From: Alviniconcha marisindica
Taxonomy: Eukaryota > Mollusca > Gastropoda > Provannidae
DNA: 64,000 nucleotides
NCBI GenBank assembly: GCA_018857735.1
Contig: JABMCL010002476.1
Span: forward strand, 15,001-79,000
Direction: 5' to 3'
This document shows, piece after piece, positions 37,640 through 62,345 of the stretch; positions within the stretch are counted from its first letter, which is position 1, and each line of letters starts with the position of its first letter. Made by a program: the position numbers and the translations under genes. The notes beneath the pieces are model-generated. The model did not search any database. It was not told the DNA's origin and saw nothing but the letters and a program-made list of their open reading frames with translations.

Positions 37640-38100
37640 ACTATACAAGCCTTAGTCTACATCCTGTCTACAGTGTTCAAAATGTCCAAGCCTTGGTCTA
37701 CATCATGTGCAGTGTGCTCCAAATATCCAAGCCTTTGTCTACATCCTGCGTACAGTGTGTTCCAAATGTCAGAGGCTTAGTCTACATCCTGCGTACAGTG
37801 TGTTCCAAACATCAGAGCCTTAGTCTACATCCTGCGTACAGTGTGTTCTGAACGTCACAGCCTTGGACTACATCCTGTGTACAGTGTGTTCCCAATGTCA
37901 GAGCCTTGGTCTATATCCTATGTACAGTGTGTTCCAAATGTCTGAGCTTTGGTCTATATCTTATGTCCAGCGTGTTCCAAATGTGAGAGCCTTAGTTTAC
38001 ATCCTATATACAAAGTGTTTTAAATGTCCAAGGTCCAGTCTTCATCCTGTGCAGTGTGTTCCATGTGTCAAAGCCGTCATCTGCATCCTGTTCACTGTGT
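37640..38100 (-). repeat. GINS1: Intermediate part of the GINS1 3' minisatellite (43-47 bp units)
   Basis: Units read GCCTTAGTCTACATCCTG, TACAGTGTGTTCCAAATGTC. Similarity to the exon 7 end rises toward the gene. Confidence 0.88.
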
Positions 38101-38566
38101 ATTCCAAGTGGAAGACTTAACGCCTTAGGCTACATCCTGTTCACAGTGTGTTCCAAGTGGAAGACTTAAAGCCTTGGGCTACATCCTGTTCACAGTGTGT
38201 TCCAAGTGGAAGACTTAAAGCCTTGGGCTACATCCTGTTCACAGTGTGTTCCAAGTGGAAGACTTAAAGCCTTGGGCTACATCCTGTTCACAGTGTGTTC
38301 CAAGTGGAAGACTTAAAGCCTTGGGCTACATCCTGTTCACGGTGTGTTCCAAGTGGAAGACAAAGCCTTGGGCTACATCCTGTTCACAGTGTGTTCCAAG
38401 TGGAAGACTTAAAGCCTTGGGCTACATCCTGTTCACAGTGTGTTCCAAGTGGAAGACTTAAAGCCTTGGGCTACATCCTGTTCAGTGTGTTCCAAGTAGA
38501 AGACTTAAAGCCTTGGGCTACATCCTGTTCACAGTGTGTTCCAAGTAGAAGAGTAAGAGCCTTGGG
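38101..38566 (-). repeat. GINS1: 49-bp minisatellite copied from the end of GINS1 exon 7, about ten units
   Basis: On the GINS1 strand each unit reads TTGGAACACACTGTGAAC, AGGATGTAG, then CCCAAGGCTTTAAG. The first part equals the last nine codons of GINS1 (LEHTVNRM and stop; TAG in the copies, TAA in the gene). Unit starts are spaced 49 bp, with one 46-47 bp variant. Confidence 0.95.
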
Positions 38567-38641
38567 TTACATCCTGTTCACAGTGTGTTCCAAGATGCCC
38601 TGTCGGATAAGGTGCTCACACTCTGACCGCAACAGGAAATG
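38567..38641 (-). CDS. GINS1: GINS1 coding exon 7 and stop
   Basis: Acceptor TTTGCAG|CATTTC. It encodes [19 protein letters not shown] and TVNRM followed by TAA at 38569-38567; human PSF1 ends HFLPRWKCEQLIRQG and LEHILS. The last nine codons and stop are copied about ten times in the array immediately downstream. Confidence 0.94.
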   Translation of the reverse strand, partial: HFLLRSECEHLIRQGILEHTVNRM

Positions 38642-41600
38642 CTGCAAACATGAAGGGCAGAGCTGAACATTGCACTTTGCAATGCACTGGAATGCAGATA
38701 TCAGCAAACACCACATTTGTTTCTGTCATAACACAAAAATGTGTACCAGAACATGATATGCATTTGGTTCATTTTCTACCAGCAAAGCTATCCAGTCATA
38801 ACAAATGCACATACACAATTCTGCACATGTATATATATATATAAAATATCCACAGAAAGTTAAAAATCAAAGAAGGGGAAGTTAATCATTCTGACACCTC
38901 ACCAGAATGGTAAGGAATTTGCTTTTACAAGATTTCCCCACATCTCAATCTGATGCACTAGCGAATCAAAAGTTTGATTACTGAGCATGCTAATTACTTA
39001 CATGTCAGAAATCGGGAATGAAAATTGCATTTTGGATCAGGGAGAAAAAATCAACGGCATCTTTTGTTTGCATTAGAACACTGAAATAATTGAGTTCTTA
39101 TTTATCATGCATGTGTAATTAACAAGTGATTCAAAATTCTCACGGCTATCACACTATAAACCTTTTGCACACTCCAAGAAAACTGAAAGTACCCGAACTG
39201 TGTGCTAAATGATCATGATGCACATCTACACATCGCGCCATTTTTGTGATGGCTGATGCACTGTGGTTGTGCTCTGAGAGTGAGATGCAATCACTTACAA
39301 GCTAGCATAACAGGCTGTCTTTTCCTCCCTGTCTCATATGGATGTTCAAAAAGCTAGGGTTTCATCATCCAAAATATCCTCATCATCCAAACTACCCTCA
39401 CCATCCAAAATACCCCATCACATTCACATTTGCCAACCAGAAGGCTTCAACACTCGTGCTTCAAAACAAATCGTAGCTATCTACATTTTGCTCAGTTAGT
39501 TGCACCCAAAGAAATATAAAGTGGTTGGTTGGTTAAACTTGTTTAACGTGGAACAATCTCCAAAGAGGACTCAGATCCCAGGAGTTGGGGAAAGAGGGAG
39601 GCTACCTAACACTACGGGGTCACCACCAGGGCCCATATGCATGATGAACAAATGGGCCTCATCGTGTTTATAATCTAAACAGTGATAACACTGACAAATT
39701 TAGCATACCTGAAGCACAAATGGGCCCAGCCGACCAGCCAGCCTAATCGCGTTTAAAATTAAAGTTATACTCATTTTTCTCTGTTTAAGCAGCCTAAATG
39801 CAGTATAAAAATGGCAGGCTCTGATGCTGCTGTTAATGACACTGGCAACTGCTGAGGAGAAAATGAACACTTGTACGGACTGATGCCATCCCACGTACCA
39901 CTGAAGACTGCAAATTATTCAAGGAAAGTTTGATTCATGCATCAAGACACATCATAATGAGCACTGCCATCATGCAGTGTGCAATCAGTTCTGAGTTTTT
40001 GATGTCCTGCGTTGCACTGTTGGTAAAACAAGGCTCCTCCCCAGTCTAAAAAACACACAAGCCAACAGCTAATTCTGTGGCTATTGATGAGGCATGCATG
40101 TGGAAGGACTGCCGGACTCTAGCAAATCAGGATTAGGTGCTATCTGCTTTTAACTTTATTTGCTCTTCGCGCATATGGGCCCAGAATGATTCTGCATAAA
40201 GGTGGGTAATGATGTGAGCCATTTTAGAGTTTCATTATTGTGAGAAGCAAAGTCACAAGACAGCATTCACTAACCACAACTTCTGAAGAGAAAAGAGAAT
40301 CAAACTGATGGCTTACCGCTGGGCCAAACCAGCCCACAACATAAATCATTCTCACCTGGGTGTTTTTCTTCAACACGATGATGTCTCCATCCTGTGTTTC
40401 AAACTCCCCATGATCTGTAGTACAACGAACCTGCAATGTAAATTTTATTTTAATGACGGTACATTTCAGTCAAATACAATACAGTAGCAGGAGACACTAC
40501 TTTTCATGGCAGTGGTGACCTTTAATAGCACACCAGGCTGCAGCGTGCTCTCAAGAGCGTCACACACTTCTTCAGGACAAATACAGGATGGAAATGGGAC
40601 TTTCAAGGCAGATTTAAAAGCACTGACAGAGGTAGAATGACGGACAGAAACAGGGAGTTGGTTCCAGATAACTGGAGCCTGGTAAGAGAAAGAGCGCTGA
40701 CCACTGGACTTTGTTCGGAAGGATGGTATTCTGAACACTTGTAGTTGGGTGTCTGAAGAAGAGCGGAGCTGCCACGAAGGCAACTGTGCGGTCATGTCAG
40801 GAGAACATTTCCCTAGGAAGCTTATTATGCAAAATCAGTACAGATATATCTCATAGTAACTTGGATAAGTTGATACTAATAACAGCGTTTACATTTTCAA
40901 ACCAGACAGGCTGCACATGCCAAGTAGTTTATCATCTGACACAGACACAGTGAAAATAGGGTGTAAATACACACACACACACACAAAATGTCAACTGAAC
41001 CATTTTGACATGCATTATGTATTAGTTTTTTTATTATTATTATGTTTTAAAGAAATGCTGGCTATGAAAATTTGTGGATTGACTAGTTTTTGTGTATATA
41101 TTTCAAAACATTTAAAAAGAAATATTGGTTTAAAAATAAAGTGCAACAGAATTTTCATCTAACCTCAACATACAGTGACTTAGGCGGCTTCATATCTTGT
41201 GTAAGATCAAGGCCACCTGAATCCCCAATAGCTCGCATGTAGTTGGCCAGCATGCGATTGTAGTTGTTGAACCATTGCAACTGTGGGAAATAATATGACA
41301 CATATATAATATATGAACCAGATTCATGCTTGTACAACAGAACTAGAAACAAAAATTGAGACTGGGTTATGCTTTTGTTTATGTTTTTAGTCTTAGCCTG
41401 CAATTGTCAATCTTAACAGACCCTTCACAGTTATGCAAATCAAAATAAACTTAACTCTAGCTCCACCAGCAAGGAATAAAATGTTTATTTCAGGACAAGA
41501 AAAAATGAGCAAAGTGCATGCATTTTTCATAGGGTAAAGAAGAAAGAACCAGTGACAAGCTCAATTCCCTCCCCTCCCCCCAATAATGAATATAACTTAT

Positions 41601-44600
41601 AAGTGAAACCAAAAGCCATACCAAATGTGACAGAAATGATAACTGCATCTCGAAATGTGACGTAAATCATTGCAAACTACTATCACCATTCCTTGCCTCA
41701 TTTCCAAATGACCAAGACATCATCCAGGAAAACTGGGGTGCTGAAATGTGAACATGCAACACTCAAGTCTTCATGAAAAATCTCCATTTCTTACAGCCAG
41801 CACTATTTCTGTGTATAAATAATATACAAACATGAGCAGTGCCCACCTCATCTTCACAAAGGTGTGTGTGTGTACGTGTGTGCACATATATAAACATGAG
41901 CACTGCCCACTTCCCCTTCACAAAGGGTGTGTGTGTGTGTCTAAACATGACCAGTGCCCACCTTTTCACAAAGGGGGTGTGTCTAAACATGACCAGTGCC
42001 CACTTCCCCTTCACAAAGGGTGTGTGTGTGTGTGTGTGTGTCTAAACATGACCAGTGCCCACTTCCCCTTCACAAAGGGGGTGTGTGTGTGTGTCTAAAC
42101 ATGACCAGCGCCTACCTTTTCACAAAGGGTGTGTGTGTGTCTAAACATGACCAGTGCCCACCTTTTCACAAAGGGTGTGTGTGGGGTGTGTGTCTAAACA
42201 TGACCAGTGCCCACCTTTTCACAAAGGGTGTGTGTGTGTTGTGTGTGTGTGTCTAAACATGACCAGCGCCACCTTTTCACAAAGGGTGTGTGTGTGTGTG
42301 TGTGTGTGTCTAAACATGACCAGCACCTACCTTTTCACAAAGGGTGTGTGTGTGTGTGTGTCTAAACATGACCAGCGCCCACCTTTTCACAAAGGGTGTG
42401 TGTGTGTGTGTGTCTAAACATGACCAGCGCCTACCTTTTCACAAAGGGTGTGTGTGTGTGTGTGTCTAAACATGACCAGTGCCCACCTTTTCACAAAGGG
42501 TTGTGTGTGTGTGTGTCTAAACATGACCAGCGCCTACCTTTTCACAAAGGGTGTGTGTGTGTCTAAACATGACCAGCGCCCACCTTTTCACAAAGGGTGT
42601 GTGTGTGTGTGTGTCTAAACATGACCAGTGCCCACCTTTTCACAAAGGGTGTGTGTGTGTGTGTGTGTGTCTAAACATGACCAGCGCCTACCTTTTCACA
42701 AAGGGTGTGTGTGTGTGTGTGTCTAAACATGACCAGCGCCTACCTTTTCACAAAGGGTGTGTGTATAAACATAAGCAGTACCCACCTCCTCTTCACAAAG
42801 GTTGTACTTGAGATCAGCAGGTAGCACACTTCCAAACTCCCACCGCATATTGCGGATGTGTTCCAGTCGACTGTTTCTGCATATATATATCACAGTCAGT
42901 AAATGAGTAATGTAAATAAACATAAAGTTTATTTAAAGGCAGTATCACTGCCTACAATGTTGCAGTCCTGAGCAAAATGTTCTGATGAACCTGCAGGTAC
43001 TGATAATGATATAACAGTGCATAAGTCAAATAAGCACAGGTCACCTACAAAGGTGAAACATTCACTTAACAGGTTGTGTTCTATTCAGCTAAATGCCCTC
43101 CACCAGTGTCACTACTAAAAGGGCCGTGCCGTGCACAGCAAGGGAGGTGCATAATACTTACACTGTTACAGGTAGTCCAACCAGTGGCACTAACACTGGT
43201 AATTGTTACCGGGTACGATTATCAGGTAACACTAACATCCTACTATTACAGGTACAGTAAGGAAAGTAGCAATATTCATAAGTACACAAGGACACAGAAA
43301 CCAAAGGCAATGTCACTTTAAGTTTTACAGTCTTAGTCTTACCAGAACCAGGTATCGTGAAGATTAATTGACAATTGTGAGAAATGTAATTATGAAGCAT
43401 TGTTTTCAGAATAGAATCTGGAATTTTGCACTACCAAAGTACCATATATTTAAATGATGTATGATGATATTACTAATGTACCTTACAGTGCCATGCCTCC
43501 TCTGGTCCCTGCCTCTTCTTTTTTTCTTTCTCATCCATGCTTATGTTACTGGTGTGAGTCCTATATTTACTATGTGCTGTCCATTTTTTTACAGTTGTGT
43601 TGTCTGGTTCATTATGTAACTTGTAAGTCTATTTACCTTTCATAAATTCATTAAAAAAATATTTAAATACGTGAATGAGTGAGCGAGAGGAATACTGAAA
43701 TGATGGATGAGTGCTTTTGAATAAACACCCCCCAAATGATATGCTTGGTAAAAAAAAAGGTATAGTGAAGAAGACCTGTCCAACATAACACATAGCGCAA
43801 CATAGTATGCACTATGCAGACTGGTACGGACGCAGCCTCCAATGTCACAACTACCAAGTACAGCAGGGAGGGTTCACAGTTGTACTCACAGGTAAGCCAG
43901 GACACAGCGCTTGTTTCGCTCCAGGGCTGTGTGACGGAGCTGGATGCTGGAGAACAGGCCTGCTTCTCCTGCAACTGTGGCACTCCTGCAAACAGATCAT
44001 TGATTTTCAACCTCCAGTCAACCATGACAGTCACATCACTATAATAATAATAATTATAATAATAATAATAATGTACATTTATCATGTGCTCATCAACGCC
44101 CTGAGCGCTCACATGACACACATTAACCTAAATACAATATTCTATCCACACATAGAGCACAGTCCTATCAAAACAATTTACATAAGTTATTATATATATA
44201 TATATATATGGAAACACACATGTATACATGTACACAGTGACACACACACACACTGACTGTAGCAGAAACTGGGTATTTATATTAGTTAGGGTGGAAAGAC
44301 TTTGAGAAGAGGAAGGTTTTCAGTTTGGCTTTAAAAGATGACAGGGTTGAGCAGTGTCTAATGTCTTACTCTTATCACAATATCAGGGTGATCATTCCTG
44401 CAAAACTGGTGCAAACACTCATCACTTTTATAAAAGTGTATAAAAAACTATAATATATAAATATACACTGAATCAATGACTGATAGATACAAACATGTCA
44501 CACTCACAATGACCACTTATAGTTATAAGAATATAAATTACAATACATATATTGATATATAATACACAAAATATGCTTACCACCCATCCAATATTACCTC

Positions 44601-46409
44601 TGCTCCAGATCTCCAACTACTCAAGCCATAACATTATACAGTAGAATCTAGGTTCTGTTTTCAATGTACAATGCATGTAATTCTAAACACTTGCATCTTA
44701 TGAAAAAAACAAATCAAACAGGATTTTTTCTCATTAACACATGTGTACAAAATGAACTTACGTATCACGATGATTTTGTTCAAACAAGGCACGCATTTCT
44801 TCAAGAACTTGTCGAATACCATCTTCCTGAAATTTAAACATAAATGGTTAAACACTGTGCTGATCCATTTTCATGATTTTGTAGAAGTGGCTACATACAG
44901 ACATGAATAACTACAATAAAAGTATACATGTATTAAATTTTAATTATTTATAAATCATACTGTCCAAGTAACAAGTAATTTCTGGTATTTTACAAGATCA
45001 GCATATATACATGCATATTATATATACATATATATATTATATATACAGGAGAAAATCAGCAATCAGTCTGACATGCTGGCTGTTACACAGTGTTAGTTTG
45101 TGTTTTACAAAGTCTGTTTCTCACAATAATAAAAAAAGAAAGAAAAAAAGAAAAAAGAAGAAGCTCAGAGAGATAGTGAGAGAGGTAGAATACATGTGTG
45201 TGTGTAGGATGAATGTGTATGTGTTGTGTGTCTGTGGAAGGAAGCAGCATGTTTGCTAGCACCGTAGCAGAGCTCTAGTACTTAGTACTAGTAGTAGCTA
45301 AACAGCCATAATATAACACTTAACAGAGCTCAGGCGCTGTGTGAAAGTCAAGCTGGCCGTCCTGGGCTCCCATCCCTAATATTGTAATAAGCCTATGGTT
45401 TCCGTGGACATAAAGCAACATTTCATCATCACCATAATATATATCATTTATATGACCAGTTACATATTATGATATGCAGTGGTTGGCTGGTTTCTGCAAA
45501 CAGCTTTCACCACCTTATAGATCATGTCACACTGGTTTAAAAAACGCCTCACGTTCTACAACTGTACAGGGTGGTGCTGGCCATACCACATTACCACAAC
45601 CAGCAAACCAGTTCCTAACAGCTAAGAAACCAGGTCGTTTAGTGTGCAAGAAACACCCCTCAAGCAACCTACCTAATAACCTAGTGCCAGCTACACAGGG
45701 AAAAACAACAAATGCTGGAATATTCAGCACTGTCGCACTGATCAATACAAAAACTCCTCCTTTGTTGGACTGGAACCATATAATTAATACATATATTATG
45801 ATATAACACCATGCACAGTTCATGCCGACTGGGAACCGTTTTCGAACTCTCACTGCGGCCAGCAAAAGCCGCTAAACCACTGTTACTGTACAGCTCCCAA
45901 CCGTTGTTTTTATATTTATGCAAGACAGCTGGATGCTGCAACGTACCCAACAGATCAATACAGCTATGGCTTTCGAGGGACTTCAGTATTCCTGCTAATA
46001 GTACGATACATTATATAATGTCGGACGGCAAGTTGTTCCAAGCGTACGTGTTTGTTAGAATATTAAAGTTAGTTATGTGCAGTGTTGGACTGTTGTTTTA
46101 CTGAGTAAAATATATTTCATCCATCGCTGATAGTGATACTGACAGAGTGTACAGCAACTGTGAACAATTCCCTGTATGCACTTCAAGACTTGCTAACTTT
46201 GGTCTGTTGAGAATCTCGGAATGGTCCAAACAAAAAATGATTTATGGGCAGTCCAAGAGATCTTGATCTTGATGGTTACCTCGACTTGGGCCATGTCCTA
46301 GCACAAGATCGACAAGAGCCAAGCTGAAACTTACGTTGAACGGAGCAAGGGAACCATCTATACACCGACGCTGTTCTCTCACTAATTCTAAGGCTTTTTC
46401 TGCCAACAT
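38567..46409 (-). CDS. GINS1: GINS complex subunit PSF1 (7 exons, 197 aa)
   Basis: Exons on the minus strand, 5' to 3': 46409-46335, 44826-44762, 43985-43890, 42876-42786, 41280-41164, 40430-40356, 38641-38567 (stop included). All junctions are GT-AG and in phase. PSF1 is one of four GINS subunits; with CDC45 and MCM2-7 it forms the CMG helicase of replication forks. The family pattern is complete: [10 protein letters not shown] at the N-terminus, [90 protein letters not shown] and the C-terminal B domain ending [19 protein letters not shown]. Length matches human PSF1 (196 aa). The gene is divergent from ABHD12 and converges on TSR2. Arrays derived from exon 4 and exon 7 edges lie in intron 4 and the 3' flank. 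Confidence 0.96.
39515..39660 (-). mobile_element. SINE fragment, inverted copy of 14335-14615
   Basis: TGGTTGGTTGGTTAAAC and CTCAGATCCCAGGAGTTGGG are the reverse complement of the tail and body of the plus-strand copy. It lies in GINS1 intron 6. Confidence 0.6.
40356..40430 (-). CDS. GINS1: GINS1 coding exon 6
   Basis: Acceptor TTGCAG|GTTCG and donor ACCCAG|GTGAGA, phase 0 on both sides. It encodes [15 protein letters not shown] and IIVLKKNTQ, the start of the B domain. Confidence 0.95.
40466..40795 (-). mobile_element. LINE 3' tail (RT C-terminal remnant) in GINS1 intron 6
   Basis: The minus strand reads [36 protein letters not shown] and [10 protein letters not shown]. These are the LRSSSD, WN-x-LP and FKSALK blocks of CR1/L2-like LINE proteins. 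The rest of the element is absent. Confidence 0.75.
41164..41280 (-). CDS. GINS1: GINS1 coding exon 5
   Basis: Acceptor CCCACAG|TTGCA and donor GTTGAG|GTTAGA. It encodes [19 protein letters not shown] and [13 protein letters not shown], the most conserved block of PSF1. Confidence 0.96.
41825..42785 (-). repeat. GINS1: Minisatellite grown from the GINS1 exon 4 donor, about 18 units
   Basis: On the GINS1 strand each unit reads CCTTTGTGAAAAG|GTGGGC or |GTAGGC, then ACTGGTCATGTTTAGAC and (AC)n. The parent at 42767-42803 reads CCTTTGTGAAGAGGAG|GTGGGT. Unit length is 42-61 bp, varying with the (AC)n part. Every unit keeps a GT donor core. Confidence 0.95.
42786..42876 (-). CDS. GINS1: GINS1 coding exon 4
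   Basis: Acceptor ATGCAG|AAACAG and donor GAGGAG|GTGGGT. It encodes [19 protein letters not shown] to NLCEEE. Its 3' edge and donor are the parent sequence of the array at 41825-42785. Confidence 0.95.
43890..43985 (-). CDS. GINS1: GINS1 coding exon 3
   Basis: Acceptor TTTGCAG|GAGTG and donor TTACCT|GTGAGT. It encodes [18 protein letters not shown] and [12 protein letters not shown]. The frame with the longest open reading through this exon is a different one; phase and homology fix this reading. Confidence 0.93.
44040..44370 (+). mobile_element. Composite repeat, second copy of the 8556-9150 element
   Basis: (ATA)n, then GTACATTTATCATGTG, AACGCCCTGAGCGCTCACATG, (TA)n, (CA)n and ACTGACTGTAGCAGAAACTG with the GGTTTTCAGTTTGGC tail start, in the same order as copy 1. 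It sits 55 bp from the acceptor of GINS1 exon 3. Confidence 0.8.
44762..44826 (-). CDS. GINS1: GINS1 coding exon 2
   Basis: Acceptor ATTTCAG|GAAGA and donor GATAC|GTAAGT. It encodes [19 protein letters not shown], one of the most conserved PSF1 segments. Confidence 0.95.
44960..45545 (-). repeat. Dispersed repeat family B, second inverted copy
   Basis: AATTTCTGGTATTTTAC, AAATCAGCAATCAG and TGGTTTCTGCAAACAGC parallel the copy at 19080-19420. It lies in GINS1 intron 1. Confidence 0.65.
46335..46409 (-). CDS. GINS1: GINS1 coding exon 1
   Basis: ATG at 46409-46407; 25 codons [12 protein letters not shown] to SLAPFN; donor TTCAAC|GTAAGT, phase 0. It aligns to the human N-terminus (MFCEKAMELIRE) without gaps. 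Confidence 0.95.
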
Positions 46410-46490
46410 TATGACACAACAAATATAATGATCGAGTCTTGGGTAATTTTTCAAAATAATAAAGTCAAGCCGTGTCGTCTGCACGCGCAA

Positions 46491-46501
46491 TCTCCCGCCA
46501 A
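46491..46501. promoter_or_regulatory. E2F-like site TCTCCCGCCAA
   Basis: The sequence reads TCTCCCGCCAA, or TTGGCGGGAGA on the other strand, close to the E2F consensus TTSSCGC. It lies 82 bp upstream of the GINS1 start codon. GINS genes are known cell-cycle-regulated E2F targets in animals. Confidence 0.5.
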
Positions 46502-46538
46502 CAGGAAGGGTCTCGACCCAGCTGTCCTGAACGTTTTG

Positions 46539-46543
46539 ATTGG
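46539..46543 (-). promoter_or_regulatory. CCAAT box (inverted, ATTGG)
   Basis: GATTGG on the plus strand, a CCAAT box reading toward GINS1. It is about 31 bp from the opposite-facing CCAAT, close to the helical spacing common for paired NF-Y sites. Confidence 0.45.
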
Positions 46544-46573
46544 ATAAAAGTCTGACCGACATATTTCTGGCAA

Positions 46574-46578
46574 CCAAT
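46574..46578 (+). promoter_or_regulatory. CCAAT box
   Basis: AACCAATGA reads toward ABHD12, 47 bp upstream of its start codon. Confidence 0.45.
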
Positions 46579-46624
46579 GAACGAAACAGGGTCTGTTGTG
46601 TTATTGTTGTTATTATAAATCAGG

Positions 46625-61162
<14,538 letters not shown>

Positions 61163-61347
61163 ACCTCAATGTCATCCCAGGATTCAGCAGCGGAGGCTTT
61201 TATTCAGGGTTCCATTATCTATCTGAAGAGGGTTTTTGTATTCATTTTCCGTTGCATTTTGGTCTGTTGAAAACCCTGCCACCCTGGCTGGATGCTTTGC
61301 CTAGAGTGAAGCTGCAGGAATCACAGAACTGAAAGTGTCTGATGAGG

Positions 61348-61475
61348 CTGGGTAAGATTGCACTCCCCAGGGTAACGTTGCACTCCCCTGGGTAAGGTTG
61401 TACTCCCTGGGTAAGACTGCACTCCCCTGGGTAAGATTGCCCTCCCCTGGGTAAGGTTGCACTCCCCTTCATGGG
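61348..61475 (+). repeat. ABHD12: GGGTAAGATTGCACTCCCC short array in the ABHD12 3' region
   Basis: Six units of 18-20 bp. Each contains GGTAAG, a donor-like core on the plus strand. Confidence 0.9.
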
Positions 61476-61654
61476 GCATGGATTTTTCATTTTCCACTGT
61501 ACTTTCAAGGTTCAAGGTTGGCCCACTGAAGCCTAGAGAGAAAAAAATCTGAAACTAGAATGACTGCTAGCATTCTAAAACAAGATCCAAACACATAAAA
61601 GGTTAAAAAGAACACTGTTTATTATGACAAAACATAAAATTTGTCTTTCATCAT

Positions 61655-61660
61655 AATAAA
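61655..61660 (+). terminator. ABHD12: Candidate ABHD12 polyadenylation signal AATAAA
   Basis: AATAAA about 490 bp after the ABHD12 stop codon. It lies in a stretch that shares a block with 34092-34115, so it may belong to a repeat. An ATTAAA at 63092-63097 is a further candidate. Confidence 0.35.
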
Positions 61661-61999
61661 TAGCATTCTTTTTCACCTTTTTTTATGTTTGAAGCCCAGA
61701 GAGACTGAGAAACCAGCTAGCCGTTGCCTGGGTTACTTTGGTCTGCTTTGCCAGATGACATTTTTATTTTGTAAAATGGCATCATTTCCAGCATTACTTC
61801 ATGATGTTTGGCAAAAAATTTCAGTGAAAAATGTCAGAAAATGATTCAAATTGTCAGATAATCTTTGGCTTAAAAACTCTGCCCGTGAGTTTCAAGCGCT
61901 GTTTTGCTGTTGGGACCTATACATGGGTGCTGTCCCTCAGCGTAAGTTCAGGATTTGAAACTTATCAGTTTGCAATGATCGTTCAGTTGTAACTCCAGC

Positions 62000-62345
62000 T
62001 TACTTACTTACTCTGCTGACTTACTCCTGATGTCCACCGCTGTGGTGAACTGCTGACACAGACTTTATGGCCCCTCTCCCAGGAATCCAGAGCCATCAGA
62101 GGGTCTCACTGTTAAAGCTGGAGTGGGTTAGAAAATAGCCTTGCATGCTTCTTCCTGCTACCAAGAATGTTTTCTAGTTCCTGTCATTTTGGTTCATTCA
62201 GCTGCATTTTTGCGCAGTCGTTGAAAAAAGAATTGACATGTCCAGGTGTTACAGTGAGTCGGACTGTTACTTGTGGTTTGATGAGTGGTGACATTTCACC
62301 CAGAAGTGACCTTTGTGGTTAACAGTGTTGGATATCAGTACTGTA
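62000..62345 (+). repeat. Dispersed repeat family A, diverged copy 3
   Basis: Shares AGGAATCCAGAGCC-like, CTGTTAAAGCTGG, ATAGCCTTGCATGCTTC and GGTTCATTCAGCT blocks in order with 34720-34900. Confidence 0.5.

Larger units (their letters stand above)
46410..46624. promoter_or_regulatory. Shared bidirectional promoter of GINS1 and ABHD12
   Basis: Only 215 bp separate the GINS1 and ABHD12 start codons. The interval holds an E2F-like site (46491-46501) and two CCAAT boxes in opposite orientation (46539-46543 as ATTGG, 46574-46578 as CCAAT), and no clear TATA box. That composition fits an NF-Y/E2F-driven bidirectional promoter, and E2F control would suit a replication gene. The factors are inferred from motif shape alone. 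Confidence 0.75.

Noticed and set aside
43663..44121. 152-codon minus-strand frame across GINS1 exon 3
   Set aside because: The exon is real but the frame is wrong: phase from exons 2 and 4 and homology require another frame.
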